From assembly GCA_016720635.1 (NCBI GenBank), contig JADKKF010000008.1, forward strand, positions 1 through 64,000: DNA of 64,000 nucleotides. The letters are read 5' to 3'. Positions 54,029 to 62,596 of the stretch are shown here, in pieces. The notes beneath the pieces were generated by a model. It worked only from the letters and a program-made list of their open reading frames with translations, was not told where the DNA came from and did no database searches. The first letter of the stretch is position 1. The number at the start of each line of letters is the position of its first letter. This DNA is from Saprospiraceae bacterium. GTDB taxonomy: Bacteria; Bacteroidota; Bacteroidia; Chitinophagales; Saprospiraceae. The translations under genes were made by a program, and so were the position numbers.

Positions 54029-55434
54029 TATCCGAAAAGGGCTTTTTCTTTAATCAGGGCTACCACCCTTGCTGGGACTTTCGATTCCCACTGGGCATCT
54101 TTTGTCTTTAGATTTTGGAATACATCCTTGGAATATATATCCAAAATGCTCTCATCTTCTATCTTCAAATCCTCTATTTGATCATTGGCCAATAGATGTT
54201 GGAATAAAAATTTCATGCCTTCGGGTACTTTCAATGAAGATATTTTAATTATGTTGCCTTCATGAGAGATAGAAGGGTAGGCAAATATTTTTACTTGTTT
54301 GGTAAATAGGTCGCCAAAAGCGGTCAATAGTCGATTGTCTTTGTTTTGCTCATATTTTTCTTCGATGATCGATTGTAGATGCCATATTCCCATGACGAAG
54401 CCAATCTTATTGATTTTATAATCCAAAAGATAATTGATCAATTTTTGATGCTGACCACAATTGGATATTACTACTGTAAATCCCAACTCATTGAGGATGG
54501 TGACCCGATCCAAAAAATCTTGCTTATTGATGCTGCCTTCAGACATCAAGTCGTCGATGGTCATCTCTGTGAGCACCGTCGCTTTGACTGGATCTACTCC
54601 TTCTTCTTCTAAAAAAGCTGATTTGCCTGCTACTATCATCGCCTCGTTTACGAGGTTAAGGGGTCTAAATCTTCCTCTGACCACTAGTACTTGTTTTTTG
54701 TATAAAAATTCGGATGGGTGTATATTGATGCCATCAGCACCAAACATGGCCACGTCTGTCATGTTGTGTTTTACCAAATTCAAGCTGAGCAGTCTATTGT
54801 CTATATGCTTAAAATCTTCGCCATTTAATCGAATCATGTCCACCTGAACGCGACCTTGAAGGTTATCCATAAACGACAACAAAGCACCTTTTATCCCATC
54901 GTTTTTAAAATAACATGCATATAACATATTTACCCCCAGGATTCCTACTGCTTGTTGTTGTAGTTTATTGTCATTGTCAAGCATTTTTACATGAACGATT
55001 AAATCGTTTGGTTTAGAATTAGGACTCAATTGAAACCGAATGCCAATCCATCCTTCACCTTTGGTGGTTTTTTGGTAGTTAATAGCAGAGACGGTATCTG
55101 CGAATACGAAAAAATTGGTACCAGGACGCGACTCCCTAAGTCTCGACTCCATAAGATTGTATTCGTGGTCGAGCATTTTGTACAAGCGGGACATGCAGAC
55201 GTACCGCCCATGCTCCTCAGCTCCATAGATTTTGTCTGAAAAAATTTTGTCATAAGCCGACATGGATTTGGCAATGGTACCTGCAGCGCCCCCAGCTTGG
55301 AAGAAATATCTCGCCACTTCTTGTCCTGCACCTATTTCGGCAAATGCGCCGTATATTTTATCATTGAGGTTGATTTCAAGGGCTTTTTGTTCTGGTTCCA
55401 TGGTGTCATGGATAATCGGCTCAAACGTGGACAT
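54022..55434 (-). CDS. Conserved cytoplasmic protein of unknown function (about 470 residues)
   Basis: A 470-residue protein with no signal peptide or membrane helix. INLNDKIYGAFAEIGAGQEV and ARYFFQAGGAAGTIAKSMSA followed by YDKIFSDKIYGAEEHGRYV are strongly conserved-looking opening blocks. Other such stretches are GEGWIGIRFQLSPNSKPNDL, GADGINIHPSEFLYKKQVLV and VVISNCGQHQKLINYLLDY. I recall homologues in Bacteroidota, Proteobacteria and cyanobacteria labelled TonB-dependent receptor or nicotinate-nucleotide adenylyltransferase; neither label fits the sequence, which has neither barrel strands nor an HxGH nucleotidyl motif. The function is open. It is transcribed alone, convergent with the MarR gene. 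Confidence 0.8.
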   Translation of the reverse strand: MSTFEPIIHDTMEPEQKALEINLNDKIYGAFAEIGAGQEVARYFFQAGGAAGTIAKSMSAYDKIFSDKIYGAEEHGRYVCMSRLYKMLDHEYNLMESRLRESRPGTNFFVFADTVSAINYQKTTKGEGWIGIRFQLSPNSKPNDLIVHVKMLDNDNKLQQQAVGILGVNMLYACYFKNDGIKGALLSFMDNLQGRVQVDMIRLNGEDFKHIDNRLLSLNLVKHNMTDVAMFGADGINIHPSEFLYKKQVLVVRGRFRPLNLVNEAMIVAGKSAFLEEEGVDPVKATVLTEMTIDDLMSEGSINKQDFLDRVTILNELGFTVVISNCGQHQKLINYLLDYKINKIGFVMGIWHLQSIIEEKYEQNKDNRLLTAFGDLFTKQVKIFAYPSISHEGNIIKISSLKVPEGMKFLFQHLLANDQIEDLKIEDESILDIYSKDVFQNLKTKDAQWESKVPARVVALIKEKALFGYQ

Positions 55435-55509
55435 ATATTATATTTTTTGTAAAATTATGGATTTTATCCTAATGGGATTTTAAAAATTGATTTAAAGCTT
55501 AAGTTGTTA

Positions 55510-55517
55510 TATTTTTG
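55510..55517 (+). promoter_or_regulatory. Promoter of the exonuclease III gene
   Basis: TATTTTTG matches TAnnTTTG, with TTG at 55487-55489 20 bases upstream (preferred spacing). The ATG follows after 34 bases. Confidence 0.55.
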
Positions 55518-55551
55518 CAAACCGTCTATATAGTTATAAATTATAAAAAAA

Positions 55552-56322
55552 ATGAAAATAATTTCATACAATACCAATGGTATAAGAGCTGCACAAAAAA
55601 AAGGTTTCGAACAATGGGTTTTGGATCAAAATCCTGAAATCCTGTGTATCCAAGAAACCAAGGCTTCTGCGGATCAAGTAAATTTGGATTTACTTTTAAA
55701 CCATGGATATCACGCTTATTGGCATAGTGCGGAGAAGAAGGGATACAGTGGGACTCTTACCCTTACCAAAAGGACGCCACGTAATGTCATAGCAGGGATG
55801 GGTAATGCCAAGTATGATAGCGAAGGAAGGATTTTAATTACCGAATTTGATGACTTTTCACTTATGAATTGCTATTTTCCTTCGGGTACGAGTGGAGAAC
55901 TCAGACAAGATTTCAAATTCGAATTTTTAGATGATTTTTATTTCTTTTTACAAGATTACAAATCAAAATATCCCAATACGATAGTCCTTGGAGACTTTAA
56001 TATAGCACATCAAGAGATCGATATTCACGACCCAAAAGGCAATAAAAAAAGTAGTGGATTTCTGCCCGAAGAGCGGACTTGGATGACCAAGTGGTTTTCA
56101 GAAGGAGGCATGGTGGATAGTTTTAGAAAGATTCACCCCGACAAAGTAGAATACAGTTGGTGGTCGGCTAGATTCAATTCACGCGGTCAAAACAAGGGTT
56201 GGCGGATCGATAATATTTCCGTTACAAAGGATATGCAAAACCTGATAACGGCAGCGGGTCATTACAATCAGGACATTCACTCAGATCATTGTGGTGTTTT
56301 TGTGGAGTTGAATATGGCTTAA
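55552..56322 (+). CDS. xth: Exodeoxyribonuclease III
   Basis: A 256-residue Mg-dependent AP endonuclease/3' exonuclease of the base-excision pathway. MKIISYNTNGIRAAQKKGFE, ILCIQETKASADQV (catalytic Glu), KGYSGTLTLTKR, VLGDFNIAHQEIDIHDP (Asp/Asn pair) and SDHCGVFVELN (Asp-His) are the complete motif set of the Xth family. The length is normal. It has its own promoter and a hairpin follows its stop. Confidence 0.96.
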   Translation: MKIISYNTNGIRAAQKKGFEQWVLDQNPEILCIQETKASADQVNLDLLLNHGYHAYWHSAEKKGYSGTLTLTKRTPRNVIAGMGNAKYDSEGRILITEFDDFSLMNCYFPSGTSGELRQDFKFEFLDDFYFFLQDYKSKYPNTIVLGDFNIAHQEIDIHDPKGNKKSSGFLPEERTWMTKWFSEGGMVDSFRKIHPDKVEYSWWSARFNSRGQNKGWRIDNISVTKDMQNLITAAGHYNQDIHSDHCGVFVELNMA

Positions 56323-56343
56323 TTTATAAATAATCTAATGGTT

Positions 56344-56361
56344 CCTGACTTTGTAAGCAGG
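56344..56361. terminator. Weak bidirectional hairpin between convergent genes
   Basis: CCTG-A-CTT, loop TGT, AAGCAGG forms a seven-pair stem with one bulged A, followed by a T-rich run (TATTCTTTAAATTTTATTTT). It lies between the stops of the exonuclease gene and the convergent barrel gene. Confidence 0.35.
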
Positions 56362-56399
56362 TATTCTTTAAATTTTATTTTTTAAAAATCCAACCAAAC

Positions 56400-57092
56400 T
56401 TAAAATCTCACCAGAAGGTAAAGTGAAGTTGGAGGTATCTGTGAGATATTTGTGCTTTTTGACTTAGATTCCGTGTTTTGATTTGGAAATGCTTGGAAAT
56501 TTTCTGAAAACTTCCCCCAACCAGTCTTCAATGTGAGGGCAGCTTCTGTACCTATGGAGATTCGTTTGCTTATTTCAAATTGAGTACCCAATACCAATCC
56601 CAATCCAACTGAATTAGAATTTGACTTCAACACAGATTTATCAAACCGAGTTTCAATTTCTTGATAGCTGTCTGAATGGTCGTAATATAAATCCATCCCA
56701 GGGTAAAATAGCCATCTTGAAGTGATGGAATACCTCCACTCATAACCAATTCTTAAATTGACATTATTCAATTTGAGTTTATTATTTAAACCACTTCGAT
56801 CATTGCTTTCATTTCTCATCCTAAGACCTATGCCAGCTCTAAAGGCCCCTGTGCTTTTTTTATTCAATCTTTTATAAACCAAAAAATATGGATCAGTGCT
56901 TACTGCCGTATTGGTAAAACTCAGAAAATTGGAAAGTAATTCCGTGACATTAACGCCAATTTCATGGGCTCTTTTGGGTTCCGTAACTTCTTGAATAATT
57001 TCTTGACTCATTAATGTTTTTGTGGCAAAAAGCACCATAAATATTAGAGAAGATTTTTGAAGTGTTAGGGATTTATGACCAGTTTTTTTCAT
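56400..57092 (-). CDS. Small outer-membrane beta-barrel protein
   Basis: From ATG 57092 the product is 230 residues with signal peptide KKTGHKSLTLQKSSLIFMVL ending near LMSQ; an ATG four codons upstream is less likely. The mature part is a series of amphipathic strands (GAFRAGIGLRMRN; NLRIGYEWRYSITSRWLFYP; SNSVGLGLVLGTQFEISKRI) and ends TSLYLLVRF with the terminal Phe of outer-membrane proteins. No family could be named. It follows the M90-like gene by 38 bases on the same strand. Confidence 0.7.
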   Translation of the reverse strand: MKKTGHKSLTLQKSSLIFMVLFATKTLMSQEIIQEVTEPKRAHEIGVNVTELLSNFLSFTNTAVSTDPYFLVYKRLNKKSTGAFRAGIGLRMRNESNDRSGLNNKLKLNNVNLRIGYEWRYSITSRWLFYPGMDLYYDHSDSYQEIETRFDKSVLKSNSNSVGLGLVLGTQFEISKRISIGTEAALTLKTGWGKFSENFQAFPNQNTESKSKSTNISQIPPTSLYLLVRF

Positions 57093-57130
57093 AGTAAATT
57101 GCAATTTTATTTGAAATAAAGATTTTATTA

Positions 57131-57871
57131 TTATTTGTAAAAATACATAAAATTTTCCAATGCATTGTAATCAATTGTTACTTCCTTTCCAATTATTTCT
57201 TCTACATTATTTTTAGAAATTCCAGTTTTTTGGTGAAATTTATCCCAGTCGAAGGCATTTGATTCTTTGGGCGCATCAATGGTCAAAAAGATGTAGAGCG
57301 CGGGATTGAAAAATGGCTTAATCTTCTGCAACACGGGTTGAAGGCTATCCGCTGTAAAAAGCAAAACGCCATCTTCTTGATATTTCTCGACATGGTGGAA
57401 TGTATTGGGAATTTCAGGTGTGACAAAGGCGTGTGCATATACAACTATGCGGTCATATGGTTCATACAAAAATTTGCCAGACTCCCAAGAGGTTCTTACC
57501 GCATAATAAGCAATAATGTGTTGGATTTCGGATGGCACGATTTCAAATTGTTTGGGTATCCACTCTTTGGCTTCAATATACAAGGACATCCTATGCTCAA
57601 AAAGGGCCGATTCCTCCTTGTTCAAAGATTGATAAAATGGATCCATGAATAGCCATTTCGATTTAAAAAGATCATCTATTTTTGGAGGAATTTTTTTGAA
57701 AAACCACCAATCAATTTGATTGCTCAGGATATATATTGTAGCTCCAAATACCACCATTGCAATCATTGTAACCCTATATATATCTTGTTCAGTCCGATAC
57801 ATCATTATCGCTGCGATGCAAAAAACAATAACACATATAAGCCCTAGGATGGCCGAAAGTCTTTTTATCAT
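57131..57871 (-). CDS. MtfA/M90-like membrane protein without the zinc motif
   Basis: A 246-residue protein with two N-terminal helices (LSAILGLICVIVFCIAAIMM; VTMIAMVVFGATIYIL). The rest follows the MtfA (M90) layout: LFEHRMSLYIEAKEWIPKQF, EIQHIIAYYAVRTSWESGKF, PYDRIVVYAHAFVTPE and DGVLLFTADSL. In MtfA the next block is FNLIIHEVAHKLD with HExxH; here it is FNPALYIFLTIDA, with Tyr193, Ile194 and Thr197 at the ligand and catalytic positions. So it is probably not a peptidase and may be a binding or regulatory paralogue. The ATG overlaps the xerD stop by four bases (ATGA), a coupled pair. Confidence 0.75.
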   Translation of the reverse strand: MIKRLSAILGLICVIVFCIAAIMMYRTEQDIYRVTMIAMVVFGATIYILSNQIDWWFFKKIPPKIDDLFKSKWLFMDPFYQSLNKEESALFEHRMSLYIEAKEWIPKQFEIVPSEIQHIIAYYAVRTSWESGKFLYEPYDRIVVYAHAFVTPEIPNTFHHVEKYQEDGVLLFTADSLQPVLQKIKPFFNPALYIFLTIDAPKESNAFDWDKFHQKTGISKNNVEEIIGKEVTIDYNALENFMYFYK

Positions 57872-58794
57872 GTTTTCGAAATTTTATTAATTGGATGATA
57901 TTGTAGGACGGTAGCCCTCAGGAATGCAGTGTCTAGATGGGTGTATATCTCGGTGGTTGTGATGGATTCATGACCCAGCATCTCTTGGACCGCTCTTAGA
58001 TCAGCTCCCCCTTCTACCAAATGTGTAGCGAACGAATGTCTAAAAGTATGTGGACTTATGTCTTTCTGGATATTGGCTTTGGCGGCAGTATCTTTGATGA
58101 TGAGGAAAATCATCTCGCGGGTTAACTTTTTTCCTCTCCTATTCAAAAAAACAAAATCCTCGTGGCCTTTGGCTATTTTGAGCGATGAGCGTTCGTGCTG
58201 TACATAATTGTTTATTTGAGCTAATGCATCTGGACCGATCGGAACCCATCTTTCTTTGTCTCCTTTGCCGATGACCTTGAGGACGCCCAGATCTACGTAT
58301 AAATTGGTCAATTTTAAATTTATCAGTTCTGAAACCCGTAGTCCAGAAGCGTACAAAGTTTCTAAAATTGCCCTATTTCGATGACCTTGTGGAAGTGAGA
58401 GGTCTATACAATTCAACATCTCCATGATCTCGCTGATTTCGAGGACATCAGGAAGTGATTTACTCACCTTGGGACCATCGATCAGCGCCGTAGGGTCATA
58501 GTCCAGATTATTTTCTAGCAATAAAAATTTAAAGAAAGATTTAAAACCAGATAACAAACGAGCTTGACTTTTATTAGAGTAGTTTGACCTCAATAAATTC
58601 TCAATGCAAGCAGTAATTTCACTTTCTTTGACTTGATTTGGTGGGATTTGACCCTGCTCAATGCAGAAAGAACTGAGTTTTTCAACATCGCGAACGTATG
58701 ATTCGATCGTATTGTCAGCTAGATTCTTTTCCAGCTTCAAATGAATCTTAAAATCAAAGATACTTTGTGCCCATTTTTCAGATACTGAGATCAT
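57868..58794 (-). CDS. xerD: Tyrosine recombinase, XerD type
   Basis: A 308-residue site-specific recombinase. The N-terminal SAM-like domain (about 1-95) contains NLADNTIESYVRDVEKLSSF. The catalytic domain has Arg in YASGLRVSELINL, Lys in GKGDKERWVP, HxxR in HTFRHSFATHL, His in LGHESITTTEIYTH, and the nucleophile Tyr in that last motif. All residues are present. XerC/D pairs resolve chromosome dimers at dif; XerC and XerD cannot be told apart by eye, but a single such gene of this length in Bacteroidota usually acts as XerD. The downstream M90-like gene overlaps by four bases. Confidence 0.93.
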   Translation of the reverse strand: MISVSEKWAQSIFDFKIHLKLEKNLADNTIESYVRDVEKLSSFCIEQGQIPPNQVKESEITACIENLLRSNYSNKSQARLLSGFKSFFKFLLLENNLDYDPTALIDGPKVSKSLPDVLEISEIMEMLNCIDLSLPQGHRNRAILETLYASGLRVSELINLKLTNLYVDLGVLKVIGKGDKERWVPIGPDALAQINNYVQHERSSLKIAKGHEDFVFLNRRGKKLTREMIFLIIKDTAAKANIQKDISPHTFRHSFATHLVEGGADLRAVQEMLGHESITTTEIYTHLDTAFLRATVLQYHPINKISKT

Positions 58795-58852
58795 TTTTTT
58801 CTTAAAATAAAAAATTTGTTTTCTAAAAAGCTCTAAGTCATAAACCTAATAC

Positions 58853-58860
58853 CAAAAATA
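58853..58860 (-). promoter_or_regulatory. Candidate -7 box for xerD
   Basis: On the minus strand TATTTTTG matches TAnnTTTG about 60 bases before the xerD ATG. No TTG at normal spacing. Confidence 0.35.
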
Positions 58861-58928
58861 CCATTAATTATATTGAAAAGTCTTGCTAAAAGTAAATCAA
58901 ATTAATCACCTTGGGTATAATTACAAGA

Positions 58929-60062
58929 ATGAAATTCAAAATTGGCTTTGATGCGCATAGATTATTTCATAATAATACAGGCCTTGGGAATTATTCTAGA
59001 ACTTTGGTTTCTTCGCTCAGAACCATGTGTCCTGAATTAGAAATTCACCTGTTTTGTGCTAAACCAAAAGAAAATAGTTTCAATTCAGAGTTCTTTGACG
59101 GACAAAAATACATATTGCACCATTGTACTCACGGCATTACTATTTCGTGGCGACATTTTGAGATTCCAAAATTGATTGAAAAATATCAATTGGATATATA
59201 TCACGGTTTGAGTGCAGAGATACCTAAAGCCATCTTACAGACCAACGTAAAAAAAGTGGTCACGATTCACGATATTATATTTCTTGAATTTCCACAACAA
59301 TATCCCTGGATAGATCGACAATTTTATAATATAAAATCCAAAAAAGCCTGCGAATATGCGGATAAAATAGTGGCAATATCAGAAGCCACCAAAGAAGCCA
59401 TATTGCAGTACTATCCTGAAACCAAATCATCCAAAATCGAAGTTATATATCAATCATGCCACCCTAGATTTTGGCAAGCCATTAGCCAAAAAGAAATGGA
59501 TGAGCTCAGAACAAAGTTTAAATTGCCTGAAAGATTCTTTTTATATGTTGGAAGTATTATCGAGCGAAAAAATCTATTAAATTTAGTGAAAGCCATTCAC
59601 TTGATGGATGAAAAGGATAGAATTCCATTAGTTGTTTTGGGTACCGGTAAAACTTATCTTGCTGAGATCAAATCATATATAAAAAGTGAAAATTTGAAAC
59701 CTTGGTTTGTATTTTTTGAAGCATTTCCTTATGAAAAATTGCCTGTATTATATAAGTCATCGGTGGCCAGCATCTATCCCAGCCTATCAGAAGGATTTGG
59801 TATCCCCGTTTTAGAATCGCTTTGTACTGGCACCCTAACGATAACCCATAAGCACTCTTCTCTCAAAGAGGCGGGGGGAGAAGGTGCCTGCTTAGTGGAC
59901 TGCGCCAATCCTCAAGAAATTAGAGACGCCCTGATTAAAGCCCTGAACGATCAAAGCTGGAGGGAAGAATACCTCAAAAAAATACCTAAACACCTACAAA
60001 AATTCAAATTAGAAAATGCAACCAATCAATATTTGTCGCTTTATTCTAACTTGCTCAAGTAA
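58929..60062 (+). CDS. Glycosyltransferase family 4 (GT-B)
   Basis: A 377-residue cytoplasmic GT-B enzyme from ATG 58929; a TTG 18 bases earlier is less likely because MKFKIGFDAHRLFHNNTGLG is the usual opening. FLYVGSIIERKNLLNLVKAI is the nucleotide-sugar-binding loop, LPVLYKSSVASIYPSLSEGF the conserved C-terminal block, and EGFGIPVLESLCTG the ExxxxxxxE motif. GNYSRTLVSSLRT and TIHDIIFLEFPQQYPW belong to the N-terminal domain. It transfers a sugar, probably for envelope polysaccharide or glycoprotein; the donor and acceptor are unknown. It stands alone, divergent from xerD. Confidence 0.9.
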   Translation: MKFKIGFDAHRLFHNNTGLGNYSRTLVSSLRTMCPELEIHLFCAKPKENSFNSEFFDGQKYILHHCTHGITISWRHFEIPKLIEKYQLDIYHGLSAEIPKAILQTNVKKVVTIHDIIFLEFPQQYPWIDRQFYNIKSKKACEYADKIVAISEATKEAILQYYPETKSSKIEVIYQSCHPRFWQAISQKEMDELRTKFKLPERFFLYVGSIIERKNLLNLVKAIHLMDEKDRIPLVVLGTGKTYLAEIKSYIKSENLKPWFVFFEAFPYEKLPVLYKSSVASIYPSLSEGFGIPVLESLCTGTLTITHKHSSLKEAGGEGACLVDCANPQEIRDALIKALNDQSWREEYLKKIPKHLQKFKLENATNQYLSLYSNLLK

Positions 60063-60102
60063 TCGATAATGAGCGATTTGCGAAGGTTCTAAAAATTAAT
60101 TC

Positions 60103-60110
60103 TATATTTG
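60103..60110 (+). promoter_or_regulatory. Promoter of the EnvC-like gene
   Basis: TATATTTG matches TAnnTTTG and TTTG at 60077-60080 lies 22 bases upstream. The ATG at 60167 follows after 56 bases. Confidence 0.5.
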
Positions 60111-60166
60111 TATTTATTTTTTTAACATATAACAATTAAAACTTGGAAGAACCCAAGGTTGGATTT

Positions 60167-61447
60167 ATGGTCTTTGTGCAAAAAATTAAATTTATTTATA
60201 CACTCCTTCTGATCGTATTTTGTGCGTTTTCGCTGGATGCACAGACCAAAAGTCAGTTGGAGGAGCGCAGAAGAACATTGCTTAGAGAAATAGAAGAGAC
60301 CGCACAACAATTAGAACAAACTCGTAAAGACAAAGAACAAATTTTACAATCTTACAACACGCTTCAAAATAAAATAGGCAAGAGACAAGAAGTCATGGCA
60401 ACTCTATCACTCGAAGTTAAGAATGCCCAAGGTATCATCGAAAACTCCATCCTGGAGGTAGATATTTTGCAGAAAGAAATACAAAAGCTTCAAATAGAAT
60501 ACAGCAATATTCTTAAAAAGGCATATAAAATGCACCTCGGGATGAGCGATTTTCTATTCGTATTTTCTTCATCATCCATCAACCAAGCCTTCAAAAGATG
60601 GCAATATCTTAAGCAAATTAAACGATTCAGAGATAATCAAGCCAATATCATCATTGCAAAACAGGATTTATTGATTCAAAAAATTCAAATGCTTGAAAAC
60701 AATAAAGTGAGCAAGAAATCCCTATTGGATCTAGAACAACAACAGAATTCCCTATTGGCAGATGAATTGAAACAAAAAGATATCATAATACAAAATCTAA
60801 GACAGGACGAATCGCGATTGAAAGCGGAATTGGTAAAAAGAAAAAATGACCAAAAGAAGCTAGCAGCTGAAATAGAAAAAATCATAGCAGCCGAAATAAA
60901 AAGAAAAAGGGCTATGGCTCTCGAAAAATCTAAGGCTGCAACAAAGAAATCCAAGAAGAAATCCACTAAGAAGTCGCAAAATGCCTATGAAGAAACCGAA
61001 ATTACGGATGCTCCAGAGGTGGTGGCCTTGAGCGATAACTTTGACTCCAATAAAGGCAGATTACCTTGGCCGGTCCAGAGAGGTACCATCGTCAAAGGCT
61101 TTGGGGTCCAGCCCCATCCAATTTTGCCTAAGCTTACGATCTCAAACAATGGAATTGACATCCTGACAGAGCCAAAGGCTGAGATTAGGGCTGTAGCAAA
61201 GGGCATCGTACTCGGAGTCAGATTCGTCCCTTCTTTCAAAAATATGGTGATAATCCAACATGGGAAATATTTTTCGGTGTATGCGAATATAGAAGTGGTC
61301 TTTGTCACCCCTTCACAACAGATCGAAGGAGGGCAATCCATCGGGACAGTGGGGATACAAGCCGAATCAGGACGACCTGAGTTGCATTTCGAAATATGGC
61401 GCGATGAAGTAAAAATGAATCCAACTTCGTGGTTGAAAAGAAAATAG
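60167..61447 (+). CDS. EnvC-type murein hydrolase activator (degenerate LytM)
   Basis: From ATG 60167 the protein has 426 residues: signal peptide (FVQKIKFIYTLLLIVFCAFS), a long coiled coil (about 28-110 and 160-265, QLEERRRTLLREIEETAQQL), a Lys/Ser-rich stretch (SKKKSTKKS) and a LytM/M23 domain (about 310-426). A TTG at 60143 would add eight residues and is less likely. Active LytM enzymes have H-x-G-x-D and H-x-H; here they are NNGIDI and PELHFEI, so the first zinc ligand (N for H) and one of the later two (E for H) are missing. This is the state of EnvC, which activates amidases rather than cutting peptidoglycan itself, so a role in cell separation is expected. Confidence 0.88.
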   Translation: MVFVQKIKFIYTLLLIVFCAFSLDAQTKSQLEERRRTLLREIEETAQQLEQTRKDKEQILQSYNTLQNKIGKRQEVMATLSLEVKNAQGIIENSILEVDILQKEIQKLQIEYSNILKKAYKMHLGMSDFLFVFSSSSINQAFKRWQYLKQIKRFRDNQANIIIAKQDLLIQKIQMLENNKVSKKSLLDLEQQQNSLLADELKQKDIIIQNLRQDESRLKAELVKRKNDQKKLAAEIEKIIAAEIKRKRAMALEKSKAATKKSKKKSTKKSQNAYEETEITDAPEVVALSDNFDSNKGRLPWPVQRGTIVKGFGVQPHPILPKLTISNNGIDILTEPKAEIRAVAKGIVLGVRFVPSFKNMVIIQHGKYFSVYANIEVVFVTPSQQIEGGQSIGTVGIQAESGRPELHFEIWRDEVKMNPTSWLKRK

Positions 61448-61504
61448 AGGGCATTTGCGCTTGATGGTTTGCAGAAAAAATCGTAAATTTACCATAAAAA
61501 AATT

Positions 61505-61792
61505 ATGAGCGCAAAAGAATGGCCACTTTGGGAGGTATTCATACGCAGCAAAAATGGGTTGCACCACCGCCACGCTGGATCGGTACATGCTGCTGACGCA
61601 CAAATGGCTCTAGAAAATGCCCGAGATATCTACACTCGAAGGCAAGAAGGTATCAGCCTCTGGGTTGTCCCTTCCAAAGAAATCGTTGCCTCTAGTCCCG
61701 AGGATAAGGAGGCGTTTTTCGAACCAGCAGTTGACAAAATTTATCGCCATCCAACATTCTACGTACTGCCGGATGAGGTAAATAATATGTAA
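61505..61792 (+). CDS. paaB: Phenylacetyl-CoA epoxidase subunit PaaB
   Basis: A 95-residue protein with the PaaB signatures EWPLWEVFIRSKNGLHHRHA and ALENARDIYTRRQEGISLWV, ending in FYVLPDEVNNM. PaaB is the small structural subunit of the PaaABCE epoxidase of aerobic phenylacetate degradation; it mediates assembly but has no active site. The gene starts 57 bases after the EnvC-like gene; paaA, normally directly upstream, is absent here. paaC follows after 35 bases. Confidence 0.95.
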   Translation: MSAKEWPLWEVFIRSKNGLHHRHAGSVHAADAQMALENARDIYTRRQEGISLWVVPSKEIVASSPEDKEAFFEPAVDKIYRHPTFYVLPDEVNNM

Positions 61793-61827
61793 AATAAATT
61801 TATCAACACCTTACTATTTTTGATACA

Positions 61828-62595
61828 ATGAAAAATTGGGATTCTTTGAATTTATTTCATCATTATGTCCTTCAGATCGCCGATAATACACTAATATTAG
61901 GACAGCAACTTTGCGAGTGGTGTGGACATGGACCCATACTAGAGCAAGACATTGCTCTCAGCAATATTGCGCTTGACTTATTGGGGCAGTCGAGACTTTA
62001 TTATCAGTACCTATCTGAATCCACCGGTGGAAAATTCAAGGAAGATGATTTTCTAATGTATCGGGATGCTCGAAAATATAGAAATTCCCTTCTCGTAGAA
62101 ATGCCAAATGGTAACTGGGGAACAACCATTACAAGACAATTTTTATTCGATCAATTTCACATTTTATTGCTTCAAAAATTGAGCGAATCCAGCGACCAAA
62201 GGTTGGCAGAGATAGCGGTTAAATCTATAAAAGAAGTAAAATATCACCAAAGATTTAGTGCAGAATGGGTCATCAGACTTGGAGATGGCACCCAAGAGTC
62301 CCATAGCATCATGCAAGAGAGCGTGGATGAGCTTTATAAATATAGTTGTGACTTTTTTGTCTCTACGGAAGCCGACCAGTACACAGCTTCCAATGGGATT
62401 TGTGCCAGTCCAATAGAGGTAGAACAACTCTATTACACCAATGTAAATAGTATATTGCAGGAAGCAACATTGAAAATTCCAGAAATTAAAAAACCGATTT
62501 ATTCAGGTAAAAAAGGGTATCATACAGAGAAATTGGGCTATATCCTTGCAGAATTGCAATATATGGAGAATATGTATCCTAATTGTGAATGGTAG
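61828..62595 (+). CDS. paaC: Phenylacetyl-CoA epoxidase subunit PaaC
   Basis: A 255-residue ferritin-like helical protein. LILGQQLCEWCGHGPILEQD, IALDLLGQSRLYYQYL, DFLMYRDARKYRNSLLVEMP and IKEVKYHQRFSAEWVIRLGD are standard PaaC blocks. PaaC is the structural partner of the diiron subunit PaaA and lost its own metal site in evolution. The length is normal. It is separated from paaD by one base. Confidence 0.95.
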   Translation: MKNWDSLNLFHHYVLQIADNTLILGQQLCEWCGHGPILEQDIALSNIALDLLGQSRLYYQYLSESTGGKFKEDDFLMYRDARKYRNSLLVEMPNGNWGTTITRQFLFDQFHILLLQKLSESSDQRLAEIAVKSIKEVKYHQRFSAEWVIRLGDGTQESHSIMQESVDELYKYSCDFFVSTEADQYTASNGICASPIEVEQLYYTNVNSILQEATLKIPEIKKPIYSGKKGYHTEKLGYILAELQYMENMYPNCEW

Positions 62596-62596
62596 T

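Noticed and set aside
54022..55434. TonB-dependent receptor or nicotinate-nucleotide adenylyltransferase label
   Set aside because: No signal peptide, plug, barrel strands or nucleotidyltransferase motif is present.
62546..62596. Upstream start for paaD inside paaC
   Set aside because: The added residues have no counterpart in the family; ATG 62597 gives the conserved N-terminus one base after the paaC stop.
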